Counted from the first letter of the stretch, positions 1 through 5,935 are shown. The stretch: 6,508 nucleotides of DNA from Anaerolinea sp. (GCA_013824385.1 PNNU01000201.1:1-6508); one strand, 5' to 3'. Numbers and translations are program-made. The notes: generated by a model not told the origin, from the sequence alone.

Positions 1-1796
1 CAGTAGCGGTTGACCCGATCCTCGATCACCTTGAGACTTCCCTGCCAGAAGCTCTTCTTGCGCAGGTCGATGCCAAAACGCATCGCCAGGTCGGCAGCCG
101 TGCCTTCGCCGGTGCTGGCCAGCAAGCTCTTATAATCCGCCACGAAAGCGGGGCCGCGCTGCTGGTAGATGGCATACAGGCCGGTGGCGAAGAGCAAGCC
201 AAAGGCATAAGGGTAATTATAGAAAGAGAGGTCTGCCGAGTAATAATGAGGCTTCCAGGTCCACATCCACTTTTGCAGATATTTGTCATCCAGGCCGTCG
301 CCGTAGGTGTCTTTCTGTGCCTGTTCCATGATCTCGCACAACTCGTCCGCGCTCAGCTCGGATTTTTCGCGGCGCTTGAAAACTTCCGTCTCAAACAGGT
401 ACCGCGAATAGATATCCACGATCACCTGGGCGTCGCCGATCAATTGCGTCTCCAAAATGGCCAGCTCTTCTTGCGGATTCTTGACCAGTTTGAGCGCAGC
501 ACTGGTAACGATGGTTTCGCACATGATGGAAGCCGTTTCGGCCAGTGTCATGGGTGTGTTTTTTTGTAGTTCGGTTTTACCGGCTTTTACCATGCAGTCA
601 TTGTGAAAACCGTGTCCCAATTCATGTGCCAAAGTGGATACCTGATCCAGCGAACCGTCAAAGTTGCACAAGATGCGGCATTCACCCACACCAGGAACGT
701 CCATGCAAAAGGCGCCGCCCCGTTTGCCGTCGCGCTGTTCGGCGTCGATCCAGTTGTGATCAATGGCGTGTTTGGCGAAATTGCTGAGGTCGGGTGAAAA
801 CCCTTCAAAATGGGTCAAGATGAAGTTCTTAGCTTCATCGAAAGAAAAACTGGTTTTGGATTCACCCACCGGAGCGTAGATGTTCCACCACTGCAGCTTC
901 TTCACCCCAAACCGTGCGGCTTTGGCTTTGTAATATTTACGGAATAAGGGGAAGGAATCATGCATGGCTTCAAGCATGGTCTCGAGAGTATCCCGATCCA
1001 GGCGGGCAATGTCGATCGAGCTGTGGACGGCGTCTTTGCGTCCGCGGTGGCGATTGAGTGTATTGACCTCACCTTTGATGCCGTTCATGGCGGCGGCCAG
1101 GGGTTCTTTCACGGATGGCCACGCCAGGTTCTCGGCTTCATATCCGCGGCGGCGCACATCTTCATCTGGATGTGAGCGCATATTGATCAGAGCGGGCATC
1201 GGCAGCTTCTGTACTTTGCCGTCCAACTCAAAATCCACACTGAGCTGGGAGGTCACTGTGCCTTGAAGTTTTTCCCATCCGTTGGCGCCGCTCAAGTTGA
1301 GTTCGGAGGCCAATGTCTCTTCCGGGGTGGACATAAGGTACTTGCTTTGTTCTGCCGCTTCTTTGACGAAGAATGCATGTGCTTTAACGATCTCGTTCAG
1401 CTCCAGGGCTGCGGGCAGCTTGCTGGATATTTTTCCAAGCCAGGCTCGCGCCTGCATGAAGACCTGATCCGTTTTAACACTGACCAGTTCGTATTCAGAA
1501 AGCTTCTTTTGGGCTTCTTGATTGTATGAGTCGGTGGAAATGAAAGATTCGAGGTAAGAGCGCAAGGTGCCGGCCACCAACAGGATCTGATTGAAGTGGT
1601 CGATGAGTACCGAAGCGGTTTCGGCGATCTGGGCATCCGCAGAGGCGGCGCTTATCTGGCTTACTTTTTCGACCAGGTATTTCTCCTGTTCGGTGAGGAG
1701 TTTCTGCATTTTTTTGAAATCTGCGACGTATTGCAGTGAAGATAGAGAAGGGTAGACATTGGAGAGATCCCAATGAGGTGGATTTTTGGATGCCAT
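1..1796 (-). CDS. pepF: Oligoendopeptidase F, M3 family zinc metallopeptidase (C-terminus cut by window edge)
   Basis: Cytoplasmic zinc peptidase that cleaves short oligopeptides, normally in peptide recycling. An uninterrupted frame of 598 codons runs from ATG 1796 to the window edge with no stop. PepF/M3 proteins are about 600 residues long, so only the last few are probably missing. The start reads MASKNPPHWDLSNVYPSL, typical of the family, and is preceded by AAGGAG five to six bases upstream. The zinc site is HELGH at residues 391-395 (bases 626-612): His391 and His395 are ligands and Glu392 is the catalytic base. The third ligand is Glu420 in the segment TLAETAS (codon 539-537). A C-terminal block FYNYPYAFGLLFATGLY matches the substrate-binding region of M3 enzymes. 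No signal peptide is visible. The gene is GC-richer than its neighbours and is separated from them by a terminator and its own promoter, so it looks like an independent housekeeping gene. Family assignment is very secure; substrate specificity cannot be read from sequence. Confidence 0.95.
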   Translation of the reverse strand, partial: MASKNPPHWDLSNVYPSLSSLQYVADFKKMQKLLTEQEKYLVEKVSQISAASADAQIAETASVLIDHFNQILLVAGTLRSYLESFISTDSYNQEAQKKLSEYELVSVKTDQVFMQARAWLGKISSKLPAALELNEIVKAHAFFVKEAAEQSKYLMSTPEETLASELNLSGANGWEKLQGTVTSQLSVDFELDGKVQKLPMPALINMRSHPDEDVRRRGYEAENLAWPSVKEPLAAAMNGIKGEVNTLNRHRGRKDAVHSSIDIARLDRDTLETMLEAMHDSFPLFRKYYKAKAARFGVKKLQWWNIYAPVGESKTSFSFDEAKNFILTHFEGFSPDLSNFAKHAIDHNWIDAEQRDGKRGGAFCMDVPGVGECRILCNFDGSLDQVSTLAHELGHGFHNDCMVKAGKTELQKNTPMTLAETASIMCETIVTSAALKLVKNPQEELAILETQLIGDAQVIVDIYSRYLFETEVFKRREKSELSADELCEIMEQAQKDTYGDGLDDKYLQKWMWTWKPHYYSADLSFYNYPYAFGLLFATGLYAIYQQRGPAFVADYKSLLASTGEGTAADLAMRFGIDLRKKSFWQGSLKVIEDRVNRY

Positions 1797-1832
1797 TTGA
1801 TCTCCTTGGAAAATGTATTTTTGCTTGAAGTG

Positions 1833-1838
1833 ATTATA
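1833..1838 (-). promoter_or_regulatory. Putative -10 box of the pepF promoter
   Basis: The minus strand carries a perfect TATAAT at 1838-1833, about 37 bases upstream of the pepF ATG, giving a leader of roughly 30 bases. No good -35 hexamer is seen at 16-18 bases; the best candidate region overlaps the terminator hairpin of the upstream operon. The call rests on the -10 match, its position and the need for a promoter downstream of a terminator. Confidence 0.45.
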
Positions 1839-1845
1839 TTACAAA

Positions 1846-1875
1846 GAGACACCACTTACTTGAAGGTGGTGTCTC
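1846..1875 (-). terminator. Hairpin terminator after the ferric-reductase-like gene
   Basis: GAGACACCAC (1846-1855) pairs perfectly with GTGGTGTCTC (1866-1875), and T-G and T-A pairs can extend the stem into the 10-base loop. On the minus strand the stem is followed by TTTGTAATAT, a weak T-tract. It begins about 20 bases after the stop of the membrane cytochrome gene, where the operon should end. Confidence 0.6.
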
Positions 1876-1895
1876 ATACTGCAAAATTCAGTTGG

Positions 1896-2657
1896 TTATT
1901 GCGTTGGAATTTTGGGTGGAACTCCTTGCAATCTCATTTTTTTCTCACGGGCATTCGCGCTGCTAATCAAGATGCGGTAGAGGATCATGAAGAAGAGAAG
2001 CCCGCCAGTAATCATATAGTAGAGCTGGGCTCCTAGAGCGGAGGTGTCTGTGCCGGCTAAAATGGCGTGAACCAATACTGAAACGTAAGTGAGAAAACTG
2101 ATGAAATGCAGAGCGCGCCATGTTTTAGGTCCGATCTTTTTGCGGACGTAAAAGCTCAAGGTGATGATGAGCATGGTGTAGAAACCAACTTGACCGATAC
2201 CCACCCAAAGGGGTCGATAACCCGAAGTAGTGAAGGGTATTAGAACTTGGGCAAGAGAAAATTTCATGAAGTGATCGCCCATAAGGATCAATCCATGGAA
2301 AAGTCCGAAAGCCAGTCCGAGGATACTGGTGTATTGGTGAAGCTCGATGGTTGGTGGAAGCCCCGGCCATAAAACTGAAAGCTTATTGGTTATGCCTGTA
2401 CCAAGAATCATGGACAGCCACAACAAGGAATAAGCCACAAAAGCGCTGCCCCGTGAGAGATACCAAAAAGCTTTCGGATCAGCTCCGGCAACAGATTGAG
2501 TCAGGGAAGGTAGCCAATTAGGCAAAAAAATCGCGGCAGCTAGCGCACCTAAAAAGGCCGCCAGCATGATAAATGCAAATCCGCCTAAATTGAAAGCGGG
2601 TTCAACTTCTTCTATATTGATAGATTGTGAGTTATTTGATTCCATTGGAGGTTCCAT
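1896..2657 (-). CDS. Ferric-reductase-like transmembrane cytochrome b protein (bis-heme)
   Basis: Integral membrane protein of 253 residues resembling the ferric reductase-like transmembrane domain (Fer_reduct/MsrQ/NOX type), which carries electrons across the membrane through two b-type hemes. Hydrophobic segments lie near residues 27-46, 64-89, 108-127, 150-171, 184-202 and 211-231. Four histidines fall in two pairs with the family spacing: His107 and His121 in one helix (14 apart), and His184 and His197 in another (13 apart). This is the expected bis-heme ligand arrangement. No FAD/NAD-binding domain follows; the protein ends in a short basic tail, so its electron donor must be another protein or a quinol. 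ATG 2657 lies about 46 bases inside the end of apbE. ATG 2645 (residue 5) is an alternative start; neither has a strong Shine-Dalgarno, which suggests coupling to apbE translation. It is the last gene of the operon. Fold assignment is strong; the physiological acceptor is unknown. Confidence 0.85.
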   Translation of the reverse strand: MEPPMESNNSQSINIEEVEPAFNLGGFAFIMLAAFLGALAAAIFLPNWLPSLTQSVAGADPKAFWYLSRGSAFVAYSLLWLSMILGTGITNKLSVLWPGLPPTIELHQYTSILGLAFGLFHGLILMGDHFMKFSLAQVLIPFTTSGYRPLWVGIGQVGFYTMLIITLSFYVRKKIGPKTWRALHFISFLTYVSVLVHAILAGTDTSALGAQLYYMITGGLLFFMILYRILISSANAREKKMRLQGVPPKIPTQ

Positions 2658-3571
2658 TGTTTTTCTATAAATCCCGTACTTTTAATAATGACACCATTCT
2701 CAAGTACTAACAAAAAATCAACATCAGGTTGTTCTTTTAACCATGATACACCTTCTTCACTACCAAGGATAACACCCATTTTGGCATCCATTTCTGCAAT
2801 CAGGAGATTATCTGCGATTACAGTGGCAGTCAAGACGTCGGTTTCGGCAGGTTGATTGGTTCGGGTGTCGATGAGATGATGCTGCCATCGATTGTTGGTA
2901 AACCACTTGCGGTAATCTCTGCCTGACGTTGCCACACCGCCATTAAGAATCATAATAAGTTCCAGATTATTTTCTTTATTTGTAGGGTCAGTAACGCCGA
3001 TAGGCCAAGCTGATCCATCGGCAAGGGGGCCGCTGACGGCTATGTCGCCACCTGCATCCACTAACACTGGGGCGAGAGATTGCAGACGGAGCATGGTTTG
3101 ATGTGCTGCCCATCCTTTGGCAAATCCGCCGAAATCCAGTTGGGTTCCAAACGGAATTGTGATGGTTTGTCCGTCTGGGTCAAGCGTGAATTCCTGATTG
3201 CCATTCGCCACGGAGGTGATGGGCTGGTTTAATGCCAGATCAGTCAGGTTGACCAGATTTTCAAAATCTTCCGTGTAACCTGCTGACTGAAGCGCATTAA
3301 GAATCAACGGGTTGATCAATCCGTTCGTTTCGCGGCTCACTTTCAGAGCCAGAGAAGCTACATCAAAAAAAGGTTCACTAACTTTTTGGGGAATTCCTGA
3401 GTGTCGGTTAAACTGGCTCAACTCGCTGGTCAATCGAAACCGGCTGAAAGATTCTTCCCATTCCTCAAACCAATCTCGAGCTTTAAGAGCTTCATCTTAT
3501 GGATGAAGCTCTTCGGTATCCATCGCGATCAAGATTTTGGATCCCATTGCTTGAAAAGTTATTGTTTTCAT
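2612..3571 (-). pseudogene. apbE: FAD:protein FMN transferase (ApbE family), interrupted by one in-frame TAA
   Basis: ApbE enzymes attach FMN from FAD to a Thr or Ser of extracytoplasmic electron-transfer proteins. Read from ATG 3571 the frame gives 319 codons, normal ApbE length. The N-terminus has the AMGS motif (residues 8-11), followed by SRFR and SELSQFNR (43-56), LDFGGFAKGWA (145-155), VDAGGDI (171-177), GGVATSGRDYR (211-221) and HHLIDTRTNQP (231-241). ATG 3571 overlaps the stop of the upstream gene as ATGA, which supports it as the native start by translational coupling. Codon 25 (3499-3497) is TAA, with clear ApbE sequence on both sides, so the gene as read cannot make the full protein without readthrough. 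The only nearby downstream restart is TTG 3433 (residue 47), giving a 273-residue protein that lacks the conserved N-terminal MGS strand. The TAA lies in the loop of a perfect hairpin (3485-3513). It may be a nonsense mutation, a base error or recoding. No lipobox or signal peptide is evident. Confidence 0.85.
3485..3513 (-). repeat. Perfect 12-bp hairpin inside apbE with the stop codon in its loop
   Basis: AAGAGCTTCATC (3485-3496) is the exact reverse complement of GATGAAGCTCTT (3502-3513), leaving a 5-base loop. In the apbE mRNA the loop reads CAUAA, and the UAA at 3499-3497 is the in-frame stop. There is no T-tract after the stem on either strand, so it is not an ordinary intrinsic terminator. 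Confidence 0.8.
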
Positions 3572-4011
3572 GGTTTTGACGACTGCGTTGTTGTAACTGG
3601 AGCAGGAGGAAGGACTGCTGGAGCGCCTTGATCCATGGTTGTGTTCGAGTTTGTCGAAGGGTTGTTCAAACTTGGTACAGCAGCAGATGAGGTTGCAGGT
3701 GCCGCAGTCGGACGGGCCACTTCGCGCAAAGGATTTGCCCCTGTTACCGGTACCGTTGTTGCGACTGTCCCATTTGCCTGTATTGAACTTAGATCAACCT
3801 TGATTACTGAAACAAGTGTCGGTAGAGGAGCCTGGTCAATAACTGCAGTGGTTTGTCCGTTTATGCTATTCTGGGCGTTTGCATTGACCAGGTCTTTGTT
3901 TGCTAACAGGTTCCAAATTCCCAGGGTGCCTGATATTGAACTGACTGCGATCATATATTTGAAAGCATTTGAAACAAATTGTTTTTTGCGATGCATAGTT
4001 GGTTTTTCCAT
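3568..4011 (-). CDS. Small membrane-anchored Pro/Thr/Ala-rich protein of unknown function
   Basis: Not recognised as a named family. The 147-residue product begins MEKPTMHRKKQF, a positively charged N-terminus, followed by one hydrophobic segment at about residues 16-37, so it is probably anchored with the rest outside. The exported part is low-complexity, rich in Thr, Ala, Pro, Val, Ser and Asn, and ends in a Pro/Thr tail; a short PLPTLVSVIKVDLSS block is its most ordered-looking part. ATG 4011 is preferred over the in-frame TTG 4026 because AGGTG lies six bases before it. It starts 27 bases after pepSY-A and its TGA overlaps the apbE ATG (ATGA), so it is an operon member probably tied to the ApbE/cytochrome module. 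It lacks cysteines, a CxxCH heme motif and a recognisable FMN_bind domain; VTGAN is only a weak resemblance to a flavinylation motif. A decayed trace of its 3' end occurs at 5101-5136. Confidence 0.75.
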   Translation of the reverse strand: MEKPTMHRKKQFVSNAFKYMIAVSSISGTLGIWNLLANKDLVNANAQNSINGQTTAVIDQAPLPTLVSVIKVDLSSIQANGTVATTVPVTGANPLREVARPTAAPATSSAAVPSLNNPSTNSNTTMDQGAPAVLPPAPVTTTQSSKP

Positions 4012-4038
4012 AGAAATCACCTGCAATTTTTATTAATG

Positions 4039-4785
4039 TTAATCGTCATAGTCGTTACTGTCGTCATAGTCGTCGTGATCTTCTGAAAATTCAGATTCAT
4101 GTTCTGAGCTTGATGACTTGGTAGAAAGTTGCGCAGGGGTTGCCATTTGAACAGCAACTACTTTTCCAGTCAAATCCACGTAAACACTTTGACCGTCAGC
4201 AAATAGAACTACATATACTTTGGCACCGTTGAATGTAGATGTGTTCATGGCAACCGGTTGACTGGTCGTCAAGTAATTCACGGCGATATACAAAGCTTGT
4301 TCACTGGTGATACTTGTTGCTGCTTTTTGCAATCCATTAAAAAGAACTGCACCTGTATTTGCATCCACATAAACTTTACCGTTGCCAAATTCCACTTCAA
4401 AAGCAGGTGTTCCGCTGAAACTGACCAATTCAGGTAAGCTTTTTGGCGCTTCCCCGGATATTTGTTGGGCGATTGCGGAAGCTTGTTCTGCAGTGAAGAG
4501 ATAAGTTGCGGTAGCTTGTGGAGAAGGATCGAGGGTAGCTTGTGGAGAGACTCCGTTGGCCAATGTGACAATTTGCTGGTTGGCCAATTCGATTTGTTGA
4601 TTGGCTTGGGCAATGATTTGCTGATAAGCCTGTTCACGTTGAGCGAATGCAGTTGCATCAACAGTTGGGCTAGAATTCACCTGTGGATTATTGTTTGCAG
4701 ATACCTTGGTAATCACTCCGATACCTGCTGTTATTACAAAAGCGGTGACAAAAATGGATACAGCTAGTGTGAGTTTGTTTTTCAT
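4039..4785 (-). CDS. Secreted PepSY-domain protein A (two PepSY repeats, acidic tail)
   Basis: Exported protein of 248 residues. ATG 4785 has AGGAG six bases upstream. A signal peptide or N-terminal anchor spans residues 1-30, with hydrophobic residues 5-26 and a possible cut after VSA (28-30). Residues 47-75 form a short heptad-like helix with repeated ANQQI units. PepSY repeat 1 covers about 95-150, with the hallmark strand-turn VYVDANTGAVL at 138-148. PepSY repeat 2 covers about 158-214, with VYVDLTGKVVAV at 201-212. The C-terminus is very acidic, alternating Asp, Glu, Ser and Tyr, and may bind cations. PepSY domains are known as exported, often inhibitory or sensory modules, including ones near two-component systems; the role here is not known. 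It is the first gene of the operon with the small protein, apbE and the cytochrome, and its promoter carries the operator shared with pepSY-B. It has about half its residues in common with pepSY-B over the N-terminal part. Confidence 0.88.
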   Translation of the reverse strand: MKNKLTLAVSIFVTAFVITAGIGVITKVSANNNPQVNSSPTVDATAFAQREQAYQQIIAQANQQIELANQQIVTLANGVSPQATLDPSPQATATYLFTAEQASAIAQQISGEAPKSLPELVSFSGTPAFEVEFGNGKVYVDANTGAVLFNGLQKAATSITSEQALYIAVNYLTTSQPVAMNTSTFNGAKVYVVLFADGQSVYVDLTGKVVAVQMATPAQLSTKSSSSEHESEFSEDHDDYDDSNDYDD

Positions 4786-4817
4786 TACTTTCTCCTTTTC
4801 TTATTTGATTCTTGCTA

Positions 4818-4823
4818 AGGATA
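4818..4823 (-). promoter_or_regulatory. -10 box of the pepSY-A promoter
   Basis: TATCCT on the minus strand lies seven bases after the operator arm and about 33 bases before ATG 4785. The equivalent place upstream of pepSY-B holds TATTCT at the same 1045-base offset. Conservation of the hexamer while its flanks differ supports function. No consensus -35 is seen at the right distance (CCTTAT instead), as expected for a regulated promoter. Confidence 0.55.
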
Positions 4824-4830
4824 CACTCCC

Positions 4831-4890
4831 AAGATTGGAAATAAGGTAAAAAAAGTCATAATTTTTCCAATGAAATTCCAATCTTTGCTT
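4831..4890. promoter_or_regulatory. Operator copy A, 60 bp, upstream of pepSY-A
   Basis: This block matches 5876-5935 at 53 of 60 positions without gaps. Its outer arms AAGATTGGAAAT (4831-4842) and AATTCCAATCTT (4874-4885) form an inverted repeat with one mismatch. Within the right half, TCCAAT occurs at 4866-4871 and 4877-4882, a direct repeat with an 11-base step, the spacing used by OmpR/PhoB-type regulators that bind as head-to-tail dimers. The regulator at 5981 is the natural candidate ligand (inference). Confidence 0.65.
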
Positions 4891-4916
4891 CAATAGGTAA
4901 GGAATTCTTTTGTCAG

Positions 4917-4960
4917 GTTGTTTATGCAAATAAAACGAGCATAATTCTTCTCAAAGACGG
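4917..4960 (+). pseudogene. Decayed remnant of the response-regulator promoter and start
   Basis: The match to the region around the regulator start continues past the operator in the same register: GTTG at 4917-4920 corresponds to 5962-5965 (offset 1045), CAAATAA at 4927-4933 to 5973-5979, and AATTCT at 4943-4948 to 5986-5991. The regulator ATG is replaced by ACG. The following codons still read I-I-L-L-K-D-G before a stop, against K-I-L-L-I-E-D-D in the live gene, and the -10 TATAAT is broken. It looks like the stump of a second copy of the regulator gene. The match is short, so this is moderately sure only. Confidence 0.45.
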
Positions 4961-5040
4961 CTAATGTGCAGTAAAAAATGAGGGAGTTTTCTCAAGAGTG
5001 ATTTTAAACATGGATAATGCTGAATGGAGAAAGATTATAA

Positions 5041-5077
5041 AAAACAGTCCATGACTCAATTTATCATGGACTGTTTT
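5041..5077 (-). terminator. Strong intrinsic terminator for pepSY-B
   Basis: AAAACAGTCCATGA (5041-5054) pairs perfectly over 14 bases with TCATGGACTGTTTT (5064-5077) around a 9-base loop. On the minus strand the stem runs into TTTTTTATAATC, a good T-tract, about 70 bases after the pepSY-B stop. On the plus strand only four T are present, so termination in that direction would be weaker. Confidence 0.85.
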
Positions 5078-5100
5078 CAACACTGTAAATATTATCATTT

Positions 5101-5136
5101 TATGGTTTTGAAGATTGTGTAGCGAAATTGGAGCAG
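5101..5136 (-). pseudogene. Decayed remnant of the small-protein 3' end and apbE start
   Basis: The segment from TGGAGCAG (5129-5136) to ATGGTTTTG (5102-5110) matches 3569-3605, the end of the small-protein gene and its overlapping apbE start, with about 70% identity and one single-base gap. The apbE ATG has become ATA (5103-5101). About 415 bases that lie between this point and the pepSY stop in copy A are missing here, so pepSY-B is followed directly by the stump. The position just downstream of pepSY-B is exactly where a duplicated operon would place it. Confidence 0.45.
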
Positions 5137-5148
5137 TCTGTATTTTTA

Positions 5149-5829
5149 TTAATCCTGGTCGTCATTGTTGTTTGAAGATTCAGATTCATGTACCGAGCTT
5201 GAAGAACTGTTTGAAGGGTGTGTAGGAGATGCCATTGGAGTAGCTACTTCTTCTACATTCAAATCTTCGTAAACGCTTTGATCATCTTCACTACGCACAT
5301 CATATACTTCGGAATCGTGGTTTGTAGAAGTTTCCATTTCAACCGATTGACTGGTTTTCAAATGATTTGTTTCCTGGGATAAAGCTTCTTCAGTTGAATT
5401 CTCAGTATCCGGTTTTTGTAAATCGGTAAAAAGGATAACACCTGAATTTGCATCCACGTAAATTTCGCGATCCATAAATTCCACTTCATAAGCAGGTGTT
5501 CCGCGGAAGCTGACCAATTCGGGCAGATCTTTTGGTGCAACTCCAGCTATTATTTGGGCTATTGAAGAAGCTTGTTCTGCGGTCAAGAGATAAGTAGCAG
5601 TAGAGTCTAGCAAAGGATCAGGGGTAGTTTGTTCCTGGATTCCGTCTGCCAGTGTGGAAATTTGTTGATACGATTGTTTGGGTTGAGCGTATGCCGTTGC
5701 TTCCACAGTTGGGCTAGAGTTAACCTGCGGATTGTTATTTGCATATACCTTTGTAATTACACCCATACCTGCCGTCATAACAATAACGGCGACAATAATT
5801 GGAACAGCTAATGCAAGTTTGTTTTTCAT
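5149..5829 (-). CDS. Secreted PepSY-domain protein B (paralogue of A; second repeat degraded)
   Basis: Exported protein of 226 residues. ATG 5829 follows AAGGAG with good spacing. The N-terminus (residues 1-30, cut possible after VYA) and the following NNNPQVNSSPTVEATA segment are nearly the same as in pepSY-A, showing recent common origin. One clear PepSY repeat spans about residues 80-137 with IYVDANSGVIL. The region matching the second repeat (about 144-190) has lost its hydrophobic strand residues: where A has VYVVLF and VYVDL, B has VYDVRS and VYEDL. This part is now acidic and probably no longer folds as PepSY. Two heptads (14 residues) of the A helix are absent. The tail is Ser/Asn/Asp-rich and acidic. 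The gene stands alone: a terminator follows, and its promoter faces the response regulator across a 151-base gap. It may be a regulator-controlled sensor or binding protein, or a copy undergoing loss. Confidence 0.82.
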   Translation of the reverse strand: MKNKLALAVPIIVAVIVMTAGMGVITKVYANNNPQVNSSPTVEATAYAQPKQSYQQISTLADGIQEQTTPDPLLDSTATYLLTAEQASSIAQIIAGVAPKDLPELVSFRGTPAYEVEFMDREIYVDANSGVILFTDLQKPDTENSTEEALSQETNHLKTSQSVEMETSTNHDSEVYDVRSEDDQSVYEDLNVEEVATPMASPTHPSNSSSSSVHESESSNNNDDQD

Positions 5830-5862
5830 GTTTTTCTCCTTTTTTTATTTGGTACTTCATAT

Positions 5863-5868
5863 AGAATA
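5863..5868 (-). promoter_or_regulatory. -10 box of the pepSY-B promoter
   Basis: TATTCT on the minus strand, seven bases after the operator arm and about 34 bases before ATG 5829, placed exactly as TATCCT upstream of pepSY-A. The -35 region is poor, and the near operator arm lies between -10 and -35, so bound regulator could block or remodel this promoter. Confidence 0.55.
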
Positions 5869-5875
5869 CTTATTT

Positions 5876-5935
5876 AAGATTGGAAATAAGGTAAAAATAG
5901 TCGCAAATACTCCAATGAATTTCCAATCTTTGCTT
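5876..5935. promoter_or_regulatory. Operator copy B, 60 bp, between pepSY-B and the response regulator
   Basis: The arms AAGATTGGAAAT (5876-5887) and ATTTCCAATCTT (5919-5930) are a perfect 12-bp inverted repeat with 31 bases between them; arm centres are 43 bases apart, close to four helical turns. TCCAAT repeats directly at 5911-5916 and 5922-5927, 11 bases apart. It lies between divergent genes, so one bound regulator could act on both pepSY-B and its own gene. Identity with copy A is 53/60, while flanking intergenic sequence has drifted. Confidence 0.7.

Larger units (their letters stand above)
4786..5148. other. Gene-free stretch between the two pepSY genes
   Basis: This 363-base AT-rich segment has no convincing intact gene. 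From left to right it holds the pepSY-A ribosome site and -10 box, the 60-bp operator (4831-4890), a decayed copy of the response-regulator promoter and start (about 4917-4960), about 75 bases where I see nothing certain (4965-5040), a strong terminator for pepSY-B (5041-5077), and a decayed trace of the small-protein end and apbE start (5101-5136). Confidence 0.7.

Noticed and set aside
2612..3433. apbE starting at TTG 3433 as a normal complete gene
   Set aside because: It lacks the conserved N-terminal MGS segment, which is present upstream in the same frame behind a single stop, and the TTG has no ribosome site.
3568..4026. TTG 4026 as start of the small membrane protein
   Set aside because: ATG 4011 has AGGTG six bases upstream and gives a normal basic N-terminus; the TTG has no such site.
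3635..4036. Plus-strand 133-codon open frame
   Set aside because: It is antisense to the small-protein gene, has no ribosome site, and exists because the low-complexity gene lacks stops in that frame.
4346..4366. DANTGAV in PepSY-A as an ApbE flavinylation motif
   Set aside because: It resembles D-x-x-T-G-A-T, but the acceptor Thr/Ser is Val and the segment is the ordinary PepSY strand-turn consensus.
4462..4767. Cys-rich plus-strand frames opposite the pepSY genes (also 5629-5811)
   Set aside because: They mirror the coding strand of the PepSY genes; both occur because the paralogues share sequence, not because the antisense frame is conserved.
4786..5148. CRISPR array or insertion-sequence ends between the pepSY genes
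   Set aside because: The repeats occur once per gene copy, are explained by operator and locus duplication, and no transposase, direct target duplication or regular spacer pattern is seen.
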